NCBI GenBank assembly: GCA_023055425.1
Contig: JALGPY010000003.1
Span: forward strand, 15,993,001-16,057,000
Origin: Linanthus parryae
Taxonomy: Eukaryota; Streptophyta; Magnoliopsida; Ericales; Polemoniaceae
Direction of reading: 5' to 3'
DNA length: 64,000 nt
In this document: one piece after another, positions 55,898 to 64,000 of the stretch
Numbering within the stretch: the first letter of the stretch is position 1
How the letters are laid out: each line of letters opens with the position of its first letter
Notes under the pieces: model-generated
The model's database searches: none
What the model was told of the DNA's origin: nothing
Seen by the model: only the letters and a program-made list of their open reading frames with translations
Program-made: the position numbers and the translations under genes

Positions 55898-56153
55898 GGC
55901 TGATAACGATGATGTTGTTTTGTCCAGCGACACAGGAGACTCCTACCCTGAAGAAGACATGGATAATTATCCATCTGAACATTCAATGAGTGGGAATGGA
56001 AATGGAGGAATTTGAGTTGGAAGAAGACGTCGGTATTGCATCCTACAATTGTCCCCAACAAGTGCAGAAAGTTCTGTGAACCTACGGGGATGGATTCCAT
56101 GCACGACGTCGCTACTCTGCTTCACAATGAGTGCGACAAAGCAAATTTCCAGG
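55898..56153 (+). pseudogene. Captured coding fragment in the Helitron, acidic
   Basis: An ATG at about 55900 opens MADNDDVVLSSDTGDS then more acidic residues, and stops after about 38 codons. Another frame runs on (KFCEPTGMDSMHDV...) to CAAATTTCCAG|GTTAGT, a good donor site. Together this resembles a first exon with a disabling change. No family assignment can be made. Confidence 0.35.
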
Positions 56154-56445
56154 TTAGTTCCATGATTGAGTTATACGGCTATAATTTGATGTCTTTATTG
56201 TGCGTCCAAACACTACTGCATATTTCAGAGCACACCAACAACACCCTTTATGAAATTAAGGCAACTAATAGAGAAATAAACATATATTAGTGGACACATA
56301 TATTCAAAATGCACTTGAACATACAATCGTCTAAACTTCAGACAGTTGCAGGTACGGGAAGTTCCTTAGACATTATACTACGTCACAATTCTTGTATTTT
56401 TGCTACTCTCAGTTTTCAACTTAATTTATGATAATTTTCACTTGT

Positions 56446-56473
56446 CACGTGCAACGCACGTGGTATTTACTAG
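56446..56473 (+). terminator. Helitron 3' hairpin and CTAG terminus
   Basis: A perfect 7-bp stem (CACGTGC/GCACGTG, loop AAC) ends 7 bp before the terminal CTAG. In Helitrons this hairpin acts as the rolling-circle stop signal. Confidence 0.82.
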
Positions 56474-56510
56474 TATCATTAAAAAGGACCAGAGAGGTCA
56501 CTTCTTTCGT

Positions 56511-57002
56511 TTACTCATCTAGAGCCCAATCCGGAGAACTGGTATACAAGCTATACTGAGAAAACTGTAAAGATCTCCGGGCTAACAAGTCAGCAACTTT
56601 GTTGCAGTGGCGAGGAACAAAATTGAAATCTACTTCCTGAAAGGCAGCACATAGCTCCAAACATTCCTCCACTGTTTTCAGTATGCTAATGTTATCAACT
56701 TCCCCTTGACCCGATCTCCATTTAAACATCAATTCCACACTGAGGAGAGAATCTGACTCCACAACTAATCGTTGACAATTTGTTGTCGTCGCCATCTCCA
56801 TTCCCTTTCGGATTCCCATCATTTCTAATAAAAGGACTGAAGATTGAGTTTCAATTCTTTCGAAGCGAGCAGCCACAAATTCACCAAGAGAATCTCGGAA
56901 AACGCAACCAGTACCTGCAAAACCGAGTCCTTCCCGCCGAGCAACATCTGTGTTAACTTTGGCCCACCCTTCGTTGGGAGCAGTCCACTTGATACACTTC
57001 AC
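56511..57002 (-). pseudogene. RNase H-like domain ORF (LINE-type or captured, 163 aa)
   Basis: The minus-strand frame reads WAKVNTDVA (Asp19), GCVFRDSLGEFV, LLLEMMGIRKGMEMA (Glu60), LVVESDSLL (Asp84) and FVPRHCNKVADLLARRS. These are the catalytic D-E-D and C-terminal motifs of the plant RVT_3/RNase H-like family found in non-LTR retrotransposons and stand-alone proteins. Sense sequence extends left of the methionine (to about 57062) without a start, so the N-terminal part is probably missing. No RT domain lies upstream within reach. The Helitron 3' end is only 37 bp from the stop. It is most likely a remnant; an expressed small RNase H-like gene cannot be excluded. Confidence 0.6.
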
Positions 57003-57062
57003 TGGGGGATTAGTGGTAATATCTTCGGAGGAGTGGACTACTTTAATTTCGTGCGAGCATTT

Positions 57063-57350
57063 TGAGGAGTAGAAATTGGAGTTTGATCAAAATCCAAAAC
57101 GAAAATCATTTCAGGCTTTCATTATGAAACATTACCAAATTGTATAACCATCGAAAGTGCTTGTGTAATTATTACCACCTTTCCACGGTTGGGAGATTAA
57201 GCATCGCGAGAGAAGAGTACCATAGTATGGTCTGGGACCCGAATTACGTAAAATGTCAACCTTATGAGTTAGTGACTAAATCATACTATATTAACTTTAG
57301 ACATTATGTCCATCGTGAGGGACAATCCGCTCACACATGATAATCAACAA
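57063..57350 (-). mobile_element. Possible minus-strand LTR remnant
   Basis: On the minus strand a purine tract (CGAAGGGGGAAGA, 57349-57361) is followed by TGTTGATTATCATG, a layout like PPT plus LTR start. No matching second LTR or clean end was found. Confidence 0.3.
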
Positions 57351-57465
57351 TCTTCCCCCTTCGTGTGTGAGCCCTTGACATGCTCCCCCTCACCCAGAAC
57401 CATTCGCCACATTTTTTAGAATAACCTTTTTTTTCATACCTCGGAAAAAAGGAGTCTTAACAACA

Positions 57466-57504
<39 letters not shown>

Positions 57505-59368
57505 AACAACAACAACAACATCAAGGAACCCCTGACAACAACACATTTGTGATAGTGCACGGGACCAACATCCACTTAGTAGGCCCAACACTTGGTATGA
57601 GAGTTCCGAATGTGATTGCTTAATTGTTTCCCTGAATGGTCTACGGTACAGTTAAATTGGATGCGATAGCGTTCGATATGAAATAGTCGATAATATGCGA
57701 TTAAGAAATCAATAATTCGAACAATATCAAAAGTGAAACCGAAGACCTGGTGTGTAAATACTTGGTATTGTGTGTGTGTGTGTTACGTCAGTCGGGGCAC
57801 TAACATCCACATCGTGAAACCTGGGGCACAAGTAAGGAATCACATCCACTAAACCTCCTAAAGGTACCCAAAATCAGGTGGTCATTGGCCCCAAAGACAA
57901 CCCACATAGCTGATCCAAACAATGAAACCAAGTCCAGGCAGATCAACGTGGCGGCGTTGCTAGGCGATGCAACTACAAACACCAAGACTGGGGAAGTCTA
58001 ATGGATTGCAGACTAGAGGAAGGTCGGAGGACACCGGCAGATGAGTCTTCTCCTGGTTTCTTGGAGAGAGAGACTTGAGGGTACCTTATTAAAGGAAGGT
58101 TCGTGTTGCCCATATGTGGACCCAGGACTAGATCACGACGTGAGGGTGTTGTTATGCAAACTGCCTCCCATGATGCACATGGCTTGGGGTTCACAGCCAA
58201 GCAACCCATAACTATATAAGGTTAGAACTCCTCAATTTGGGCCTAAGACAGACAAAGTCTAACACGAACGAAATTAGTACAAGGCTAGTTACGCACCCCC
58301 ATAACTCTCTCTATCTCTCTGAGAAATCAACTTGCTCTCATCCCTCATCTCCGATGCTCCTCCTTTTTTCATCTTGTGGAGCTTTACAATGCGCCAATCA
58401 CGACTAAAATTCATATATACATACCACTCCCTCACACAGTTTTGGTAATCTATAGAGGAGAGAATTATTTGAGAGAGGATGTAGGACAAGAGAGATCCAT
58501 TTCATGTCTCGGGAGAGGCTAGGGAAAGTTAGTCCAGCTCGACACTCCCAGTGGAGACCTTGTCGGGACTCTGCTTGAGATTTAGAGAACTCTCGATTAG
58601 AATCACAAGCATATTAACTTGATTCTAAACCACTTGAGGAGTTTACCTTATGAATAGCCAACCGGCTCCACCCTTAGCTCCGCGTTGGAGTGGGGAGCTA
58701 TGAACCATAGCTAGGTATGGTCTATCCTAACCATCTAGTCAAAGGACTCCCTCCCTCCAAGTCCAAAGATGTTCGTGGGGAACTCTCTCCAGTCGAGCGC
58801 TGCAGGAAAATTCACAATTCCATACTCTATTCAGAGCTCAAAGACGCTTTTGTTCATGGAGGGTTCTCACATCCTCCTCCCCCACCTCCACAACCCCTGG
58901 TGTTGGACGAACTTCCTGCCTCCACCACAAGGCTCCTCAAGAGGTGCCGTGAGCGTACTAACTATTCTATCATATGGAGCAGTTGAAGGACCGTCCACCG
59001 CGCAAGCCCCAACTGCAGAACCTCCCCGCTGCTCCAATCCGTAGTATCTCTTGAGCAAAATGTAAATTTCTCATGCACAATTGGGATAACTGAGCTACAT
59101 AGAACCATGGCAAATCTACCATTCTCAAGGGCCATTCACGAGATGCTCAACCAGCAAGGAAAAATGTCCTTGATGATCAGGAAGTGTTAAAGGCGCACCC
59201 GGGGATGCTCATGGCCATATGGTGCGGCTTATTGATACCATGAGACCATGGAGTGTTGATCGAACTTATGCATATGCAAGTTTGATAAGTTGCTCTGTCC
59301 CACAGCGTATCTCTGGTAAAAGAGGTTAGAGTTGGGTCAAATCTGGTTTGACAAACTAATCTCGTACC
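57351..59368. other. Unresolved repeat-rich segment
   Basis: It holds a 37-base A run with trailing (AAC)n (57467-57520), a TATA-like CTATATAAGG (58213-58222) followed by CT-rich and LTR-like sequence to about 58560, and a proline-rich open stretch near 58860-59040 without a recognisable domain. Probably retrotransposon-derived, but I cannot pair LTRs or find a PBS. Confidence 0.35.
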
Positions 59369-59764
59369 TATTGAGATTATTCACCATCCTGCTGGGTATT
59401 TTACGCACTAACGTTTTCATTTGTATGATTTAGTTATAAGGTTTTGAATTATGTAATTTCACAATGAGTGCTTATTGAAGTGATGTCTTTTTGGTAGGTG
59501 TAGCTTTGGATTCTTCCGTTGGTGAGATAGACAGGTGGCTGTCTCCCATTGGTTGAATTCTTCTCCAGTTGTTTACGAGGATTATCCTCTCTTCTTTCTA
59601 GCTTAATGAAGAACTTTTACCTTTCTATGTTGCTCTTCATTCATATTTCTTTTCTTTGATTCATAAATCCAATATGGTATCAGAGCCAGGTTGGTGGCTA
59701 TAGATCACTCAACTAGGGTTTCTCTTCCTGTTTATTTCTGATTAATTTCTTCTTCTTATTCTAA

Positions 59765-60748
59765 ATGGCGCTTCCACAGAGTGCAGGGATTGCTGTCGGC
59801 GTCGATCCTTCGTATACGTTCTTTCTTTCACCCTCGGATAACCCATGCCATCTGCTGGTAAGTAAAATTCTCACGGGTGGCGAAAATTTATTCCCATGGC
59901 AGAGATTCATGCGTGTAGCCCTTATGGCGAAGAACAAACTAGGGTTTGTTGATGGCTCGCTCCCAATTCCAGGAGATGCAGATGTGAATCGAGCTCTCTG
60001 GTATCGTTGTGATTCAATGATAATTTCTTGGCTTCTTAATTATGTTTCTAAGGACATTAGTTGCAGTGTTGTGTAACGCTCAATTTCCAGGGATATCTGG
60101 ATTGATCTGAGTGTTTTTCTCAAGGCAATAAGCCTATAATTTTTCAGCTCAATATGAAGATTTCAGCTCTCAAACAGAATGAGATGAGCATTACTGTTTA
60201 TTTTACCAAATTGAGGACATTATGGGATGAATTATCCAACTATATATACCTCCCTAGATGTCATTGTGGACATTTAGCTGCTTTCACTCAACTGCACGAA
60301 GAACATAGAGTGATGCAATTCTTGATGGGCTTAAATGATGCTTATATGTCTGTAAGAGATCAAATATTGCTAATGGATCCTCTTCCTAACATGAACAATG
60401 TTTTTTGCCAAAAAATTTCAACAAGAGAGACAAATTGAGATATCTCATGGGTCTAAGGGTGTTCTATCTCATCAAAATATGGCCATGTGTTCATAAGCAC
60501 CTTCACCTAGTGTGCATAATGTAAACTATGTCAATTATCAATTCAGAGGGGCAAATAATATTGTCCCACATGGAAGTGGATATAGATCAAATTCCAAGAG
60601 CAAATTGATATGTACTCACTATGATGGAGTGGGACACACCAAAGATAAATTTTGGAAGCTTCATGGCTATTCAGCCAACTACAAGCTTAAATCAAAGGTT
60701 AATGCTCATCAAGCTTCTATTTTTGACAAGTCACAAGCCTCAAATTAG
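59765..60748 (+). pseudogene. Copia-type gag, broken
   Basis: The first frame (59765-60076) shows the gag N-terminal signature: SDNPCHLLVSKILTG, then NLFPWQRFMRVAL and NKLGFVDGSLP. It stops at 60076. The middle part (60154-60438) has FTKLRTLWDELSNY and LMGLNDAYMSVRDQIL, typical of the gag capsid region. A last piece (60512-60748) holds a knuckle in which two of the expected Cys are Tyr and Phe (CTHYDGVGHTKDKF). At least two stops or frameshifts break the chain. It is a remnant of a formerly longer copia element. Confidence 0.72.
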
Positions 60749-61045
60749 TCAAAGAGTGCAAGGGTTTTGAGCTTTCTCCAACTCAGGTGCAACAAATTGC
60801 ATCAATGGTGACATCTCAATTGAATTATGAGAGTCTGAATTCAGGTAGTGATATTGGGAGCATTACCCCTTTTGATGCCTCAAGTTTGACATTTGATAGT
60901 CATGTACATCATTCAACTAAGAATGATTCAAGTTTGAGTTTGATAAGCCCTTGCTAGCTCCACAGTTCAACTTCTTGACTAGAAAGTTGGGAGTGGTATG
61001 TTGTCCCTCTCCAAATTGAGGGGGAGTATTGAAGTTCAAGGGGAG

Positions 61046-61349
61046 TATTGAGATTATTCACCATCCTGCCGGGTATTTTATGCAATAACTTTTTCTTTTG
61101 TATGCTTTAGTTATAAAGTTTTGAATTATGTAACTGCACAATGTGTGCTTATTGAAGTGATGTCGTTTTGGTAGGTGTAGCTTTGGATTCTTCCATTGGT
61201 GAGATAGACATGTGGATGTCTCCCATTGGTTGAGTTCTGCTCCAGTTGTTTAAGAGGATTATCGTCTCTTCTTTCTAGCTTAATGAAGATTTTTTCCCTT
61301 TGTGTTGTTCTTCATTCATCTTTCTTTTCTTTGATTCATTAATCCAATA
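61046..61349 (+). repeat. 3' LTR of the gag-only element
   Basis: Pairs with 59369-59674, with about 15 differences by eye (for example CTGCTGG/CTGCCGG, TTACGC/TTATGC), so the insertion is moderately old. Confidence 0.85.
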
Positions 61350-61626
61350 GTACATGTTTCTCAAAATTTGTTGTGAGACATCAATTGTTGTTCGAAAAGC
61401 ATGTGAATAATTCGTGTGCAAGTAGCCAATATTATAATCTGATTTGCATTACCCATTTCTCAACAAGTTAATCTTAATAGTCAAAAATTAATCCATACTA
61501 TTATATTAATCCTTTACATACTCTTAACCACACAAGATACCTTCCCTAAACATACACACACACAACAAGTACCCACGTAACCCAACCACTTATTTGAGTG
61601 GGAATAAGAGAGGAAGAAGAGAACAC
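61350..61626. other. Spacer without recognisable gene
   Basis: AT-rich; contains a short CACACACACA tract near 61555. Nothing else was recognised. Confidence 0.4.
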
Positions 61627-61771
61627 AGGTACCGCAAAAAATTGCGTGTCCCAAAACATATATTGGTTCATGTTTCCTGAATATCTCAACATTAGTAGGG
61701 CGGGCATATCTGCCATCTCATGGTTTCTTTCTAAATCGGAGATTGTTTTTAGTAGAGAAATTTTTGGCTGC
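61627..61771. repeat. Fourth copy of the backbone block
   Basis: GGTACCGCAAAAAATTGCGTG, CCCAAAACAT and CCTGAATATCTCAACATTAG match the blocks before small-gene copies B and C, with more divergence. No small-gene copy follows within the window. Confidence 0.65.
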
Positions 61772-61774
61772 TTA

Positions 61775-62220
61775 GGGCTAGTTTGGGAATGCTGTGGCGG
61801 TGCTAGAAAGTTGCTGTGAGAAAACACCACGGAAAAGCTGCTGTGAATTCTTGATAAAATGTTGTTTGGTAAATATTACGTAAAAGCTGCTGTGAAATAT
61901 TGATATAGTAATTTTGTGTTTGGTAAAATCAATTGTGAAGTTGCTGTGAGAGGGTAAAATGACAAAAATATATGACATGTGTCATATCCGTAAAGATAAC
62001 TATTGTTATTTTAAAAAATTATAAGGCTAAAATTGGTTGTAAATAAATTAATCAAAAGCACTTTCTGGAAAAGCATCTCTCCCCTTGCTTCCTGAAACTG
62101 CCGTGGGACAGCAGAAACTGTGTGGAAAAGCATAACTTTTGTTTTTACCAAACACATTAAAACTGCCTCTCTTGTCGGAAAGCAGCTGTGCTGGCAGCAG
62201 AAGCATTCCCAAACTTACCC
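61775..62220. mobile_element. Tourist-like MITE, copy 2 (446 bp)
   Basis: Same ends as 46632-47079 (GGGCTAGTTTGGGAATGCT and AGCATTCCCAAACTTACCC), with TTA on both sides (61772-61774, 62221-62223). The two copies are close to 90% alike by eye. Confidence 0.87.
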
Positions 62221-62264
62221 TTAGGCTGCTTAAGAAACACTATGTTAGACTTTTTCACAATGTT

Positions 62265-62523
62265 AATCTATCTTATTTCTCGTGATAACTTCATATATTT
62301 CTTCTCTTCCTTCTTACTTCGCAATTTATCGGATTAAATAAATCCAGTGAGTTGGTTAGCAAAGCGATCTAACTATTTCGTAATCTTTTCATGGTATTGT
62401 AAAGAAAAGTTCACTCTACAACACCATGAAAAGCTTATCAAATTCTTGCATTGTTTTCTTAATCAAATCACCCAGTCAAAGTGACCCGAGAAATTCTAAA
62501 TAGAAAATAAAATAAGAAACAGA
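62265..62523. mobile_element. Degenerate Stowaway-like MITE
   Basis: The inner motifs of the Stowaway family are present (TTCATGGTATTGTA, CACCATGAAAA, CACCCAGTCAAAGTGACCC), and the right end AAGAAACAGAG is followed by TA. The left end is decayed and approximate. Confidence 0.45.
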
Positions 62524-62964
62524 GTAAGGGCCAGTTTGGGAAAATTCTTGCATTGTTTTGTTGATTTTGCTCTATGTTTTTTGGGTGCAAAATTCACGGC
62601 CTACCACTGGAGAAATGTAAATAGAAAGCGATTAAGCCATTTGCTGGGATAGGCTTGTCACGGGTTTTTGAATCTTTTGTTACTCTGAAACGTAAATCTG
62701 AAGACTTAGGGCACAAAAATGATTTGGGGCATAAGAAATGTAAATTCTGCGAGGAATAAGGAGTTTAGAGTTTGTGTCGAACAATTCAATTCTCGGAGGA
62801 TGACTGGAATTATGAAAATTTGGTATCGAAATTTAAACACAACAATCTTACTCAAGAGATTCAGCAGCATCTGATGCCAGTTAACGTTATTCCGTCAAAT
62901 AGCCAGGCGATTCAAGTGCGTATGGAAAGCAGAATTGAACAGAAGGTTAGTTTTATATCGCTGT
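62524..62964. other. Short spacer with possible exon-like piece
   Basis: A plus-strand frame from 62772 (EDDWNYENLVSKFKHNNL...) runs to AACAGAAG|GTTAGT, a donor-like site at 62943. No family was recognised; it could be a retroelement or gene remnant. Confidence 0.25.
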
Positions 62965-64000
62965 TGCAACTCCCCCTTATTTTAAAACAACAAGGGAAAT
63001 GACTCCGCCCGAGGTGATGAGCCTCATTTGGAACGAATAAAGATCGTCGGTTCACAGCTAGTACAACCATCGATAATAATTCAAAACACCATTTATTACA
63101 ATTCCAATACAAACAGTGATAAAAATTCAAAATAAGAAGTACATGGTTCAGTGAGATGGAATACTATGTGATGTCCCAAATAACAAGTCTTCCTATCCAG
63201 CTGTATCGTGAACGTTCCCCCACCTCGAATAATAACATGCGGTTTTAAAATAGCAAAAGCCGACGTAGTTTTTAAGAATATGATCAGCAAACGGCTGAGT
63301 AAGCTAACACCCATAGCATGTAAATAGATTATGAGACATATGACCGGAATATCATATTCGCTGAGTAATAAATATCACATATGTGAAGGGATAGCGTTCT
63401 CGTTGATTTGATGTGTTAAACTCCGTAACGTTCGCAAATTTTTTATTCCAACCCAAAGATGTTGTCCATCTCGGGAACTCACTTTTAAAAGTATTTCGCA
63501 ATATCACTTTAAATCTCAAGATGATAACTTTCTCATCGATATGAATCGAGTCCAGTAATTCATTTTAGTAACTAGTTGATACAGGGCGTGACCATATCCA
63601 ATCCACAACCTCTTTCTCATAATGTGCAAAAGCACCCACATAACCATAACTCAATCACAGGAGGTTCGCATCATAGCGCCTCTTAACCATATCATAATCA
63701 AAATGAGTTCAGAGCCTCATAATCTCATAACAGTAACCAATCACAATATGTCAGAAATGTATCGTATCAGGGATATGGCACAAATCCACGCACAATAGCT
63801 TCCACTTTACATAATTACAAATTTTCTTTCAAGATGTAGAATCAAGTAAGGAGATCTAAACTAAATCCAGCGTGGCAATTAACATAATAATCGATGTATG
63901 ATTGAGAGAGATATTCAGATTTGACCAATAAGTGAGCGGTGTGCTACTCTTGGGTGATTGTGGTAACGATTTCAATTTCGTAACTTCCAACCCAATGACG
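62965..64000 (-). mobile_element. Gypsy-like LTR, minus strand, cut by window end
   Basis: The left edge TGCAACTCCCCC corresponds to a minus-strand end GGGGGAGTTGCA. Further in lies GCTGAGTAAGCTAACACCC followed by GCATGTAAATAGATTATGAG, which matches the same part of the LTR at 12081-14612 (CTGAGTAAGTAACACCC, GCATGTAAACAGATTATG). No PBS lies to its left, so it is a 3' LTR or solo LTR. Confidence 0.6.

Larger units (their letters stand above)
52906..56473 (+). mobile_element. Non-autonomous Helitron (3.57 kb)
   Basis: The 5' end reads TCTTTACTATCTTAAAAGAG immediately after an A. The 3' end has a 7-bp hairpin CACGTGC-AAC-GCACGTG (56446-56462), then TATTTACTAG, followed by T. Insertion between A and T with 5'-TC and CTAG-3' and a subterminal hairpin is the Helitron signature. 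There is no target duplication and no TIR. No Rep/helicase frame was found. The interior holds scattered exon-like pieces. Confidence 0.82.
59369..61349 (+). mobile_element. Gag-only copia-like element (1.98 kb)
   Basis: LTRs at 59369-59674 (306 bp) and 61046-61349 (304 bp) start TATTGAGATTATTCACC and end AATCCAATA, so the ends are the inverted TATTG/CAATA. The PBS TGGTATCAGAGCC is at 59675-59687. GTTCAAGGGGAG precedes the 3' LTR. Flanking GTACC and GTACA agree at four of five bases. Only gag is present internally; protease, integrase, RT and RNase H are absent. Confidence 0.88.

Noticed and set aside
55675..56100. Minus-strand 141-codon frame in the Helitron
   Set aside because: Opposite the acidic exon-like piece with donor sites on the plus strand; no domain recognised.
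57467..57520. A37 run with (AAC)n as a LINE or SINE tail
   Set aside because: The only nearby LINE-like frame is on the opposite strand and on the wrong side; left as a simple repeat.
57590..57610. TGGTATGAGAGTTCC as a primer-binding site
   Set aside because: Two mismatches to the usual site and no LTR end next to it.
1..64000. CRISPR arrays, bacterial operons, phage or integron structures
   Set aside because: No short regularly spaced repeats with unique spacers and no prokaryotic gene organisation; all structure is of plant nuclear repeat type.

Overview
The window looks like an intergenic, repeat-rich stretch of a flowering-plant nuclear genome. It holds degenerate Ty1/copia and Ty3/gypsy-type LTR retrotransposons with plant primer-binding sites (TGGTATCAGAGC), Tourist- and Stowaway-type MITEs, a CACTA element, Mutator-like elements, a Helitron and AT-rich spacers. 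No bacterial, organellar, rRNA or CRISPR signal was seen. The species cannot be named from sequence alone; a eudicot is my inference.

Layout. 1-7660 is a minus-strand copia element (window opens inside its 3' LTR) with a broken gag-pol. It sits inside the reverse-transcriptase remnant of a relative (7661-8031). 8032-14612 is a minus-strand gypsy-like non-autonomous element (long LTR, PBS, one decayed ORF with a histone-H3-like start). From about 15.1 kb to 62.5 kb the backbone is a locus duplicated in at least three copies. Each copy carries a tiny gene for an 82-residue protein of unknown function (copy A 15.3 kb, frameshifted; copy B 24.55 kb; copy C 52.54 kb) plus shared flanks; a flank-only fourth copy lies near 61.6 kb. 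These copies have been separately bombarded by elements: a 3.2 kb LTR element and a 1.3 kb short-LTR element in A; a hAT-like element, Stowaways and a huge nested PIF/Harbinger-like insertion in B; MULEs, MITEs and a SINE-like piece before C; a 3.6 kb Helitron after C; and a gag-only copia element at 59.4-61.3 kb. The right end enters another minus-strand gypsy-like LTR.

The most striking structure is 29770-46572: five long LTRs (about 3.1 kb; the first 2.0 kb through deletion) alternating with four internal segments of about 605 bp, all head to tail on the plus strand. Each internal segment has a PBS and a polypurine tract but no gag or pol. The whole 16.8 kb chain is flanked by one 5-bp target duplication (AAAAA). 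It behaves as one insertion that has grown into an LTR-sharing tandem array, nested in a TTA-flanked PIF/Harbinger-like element that also holds a CACTA element.

Functionally, nothing here looks like an intact cellular pathway. The only candidates for host coding are small-gene copies B and C. All element boundaries were read by eye from LTR/TIR ends, target duplications and PBS/PPT motifs; percentages are eye estimates.
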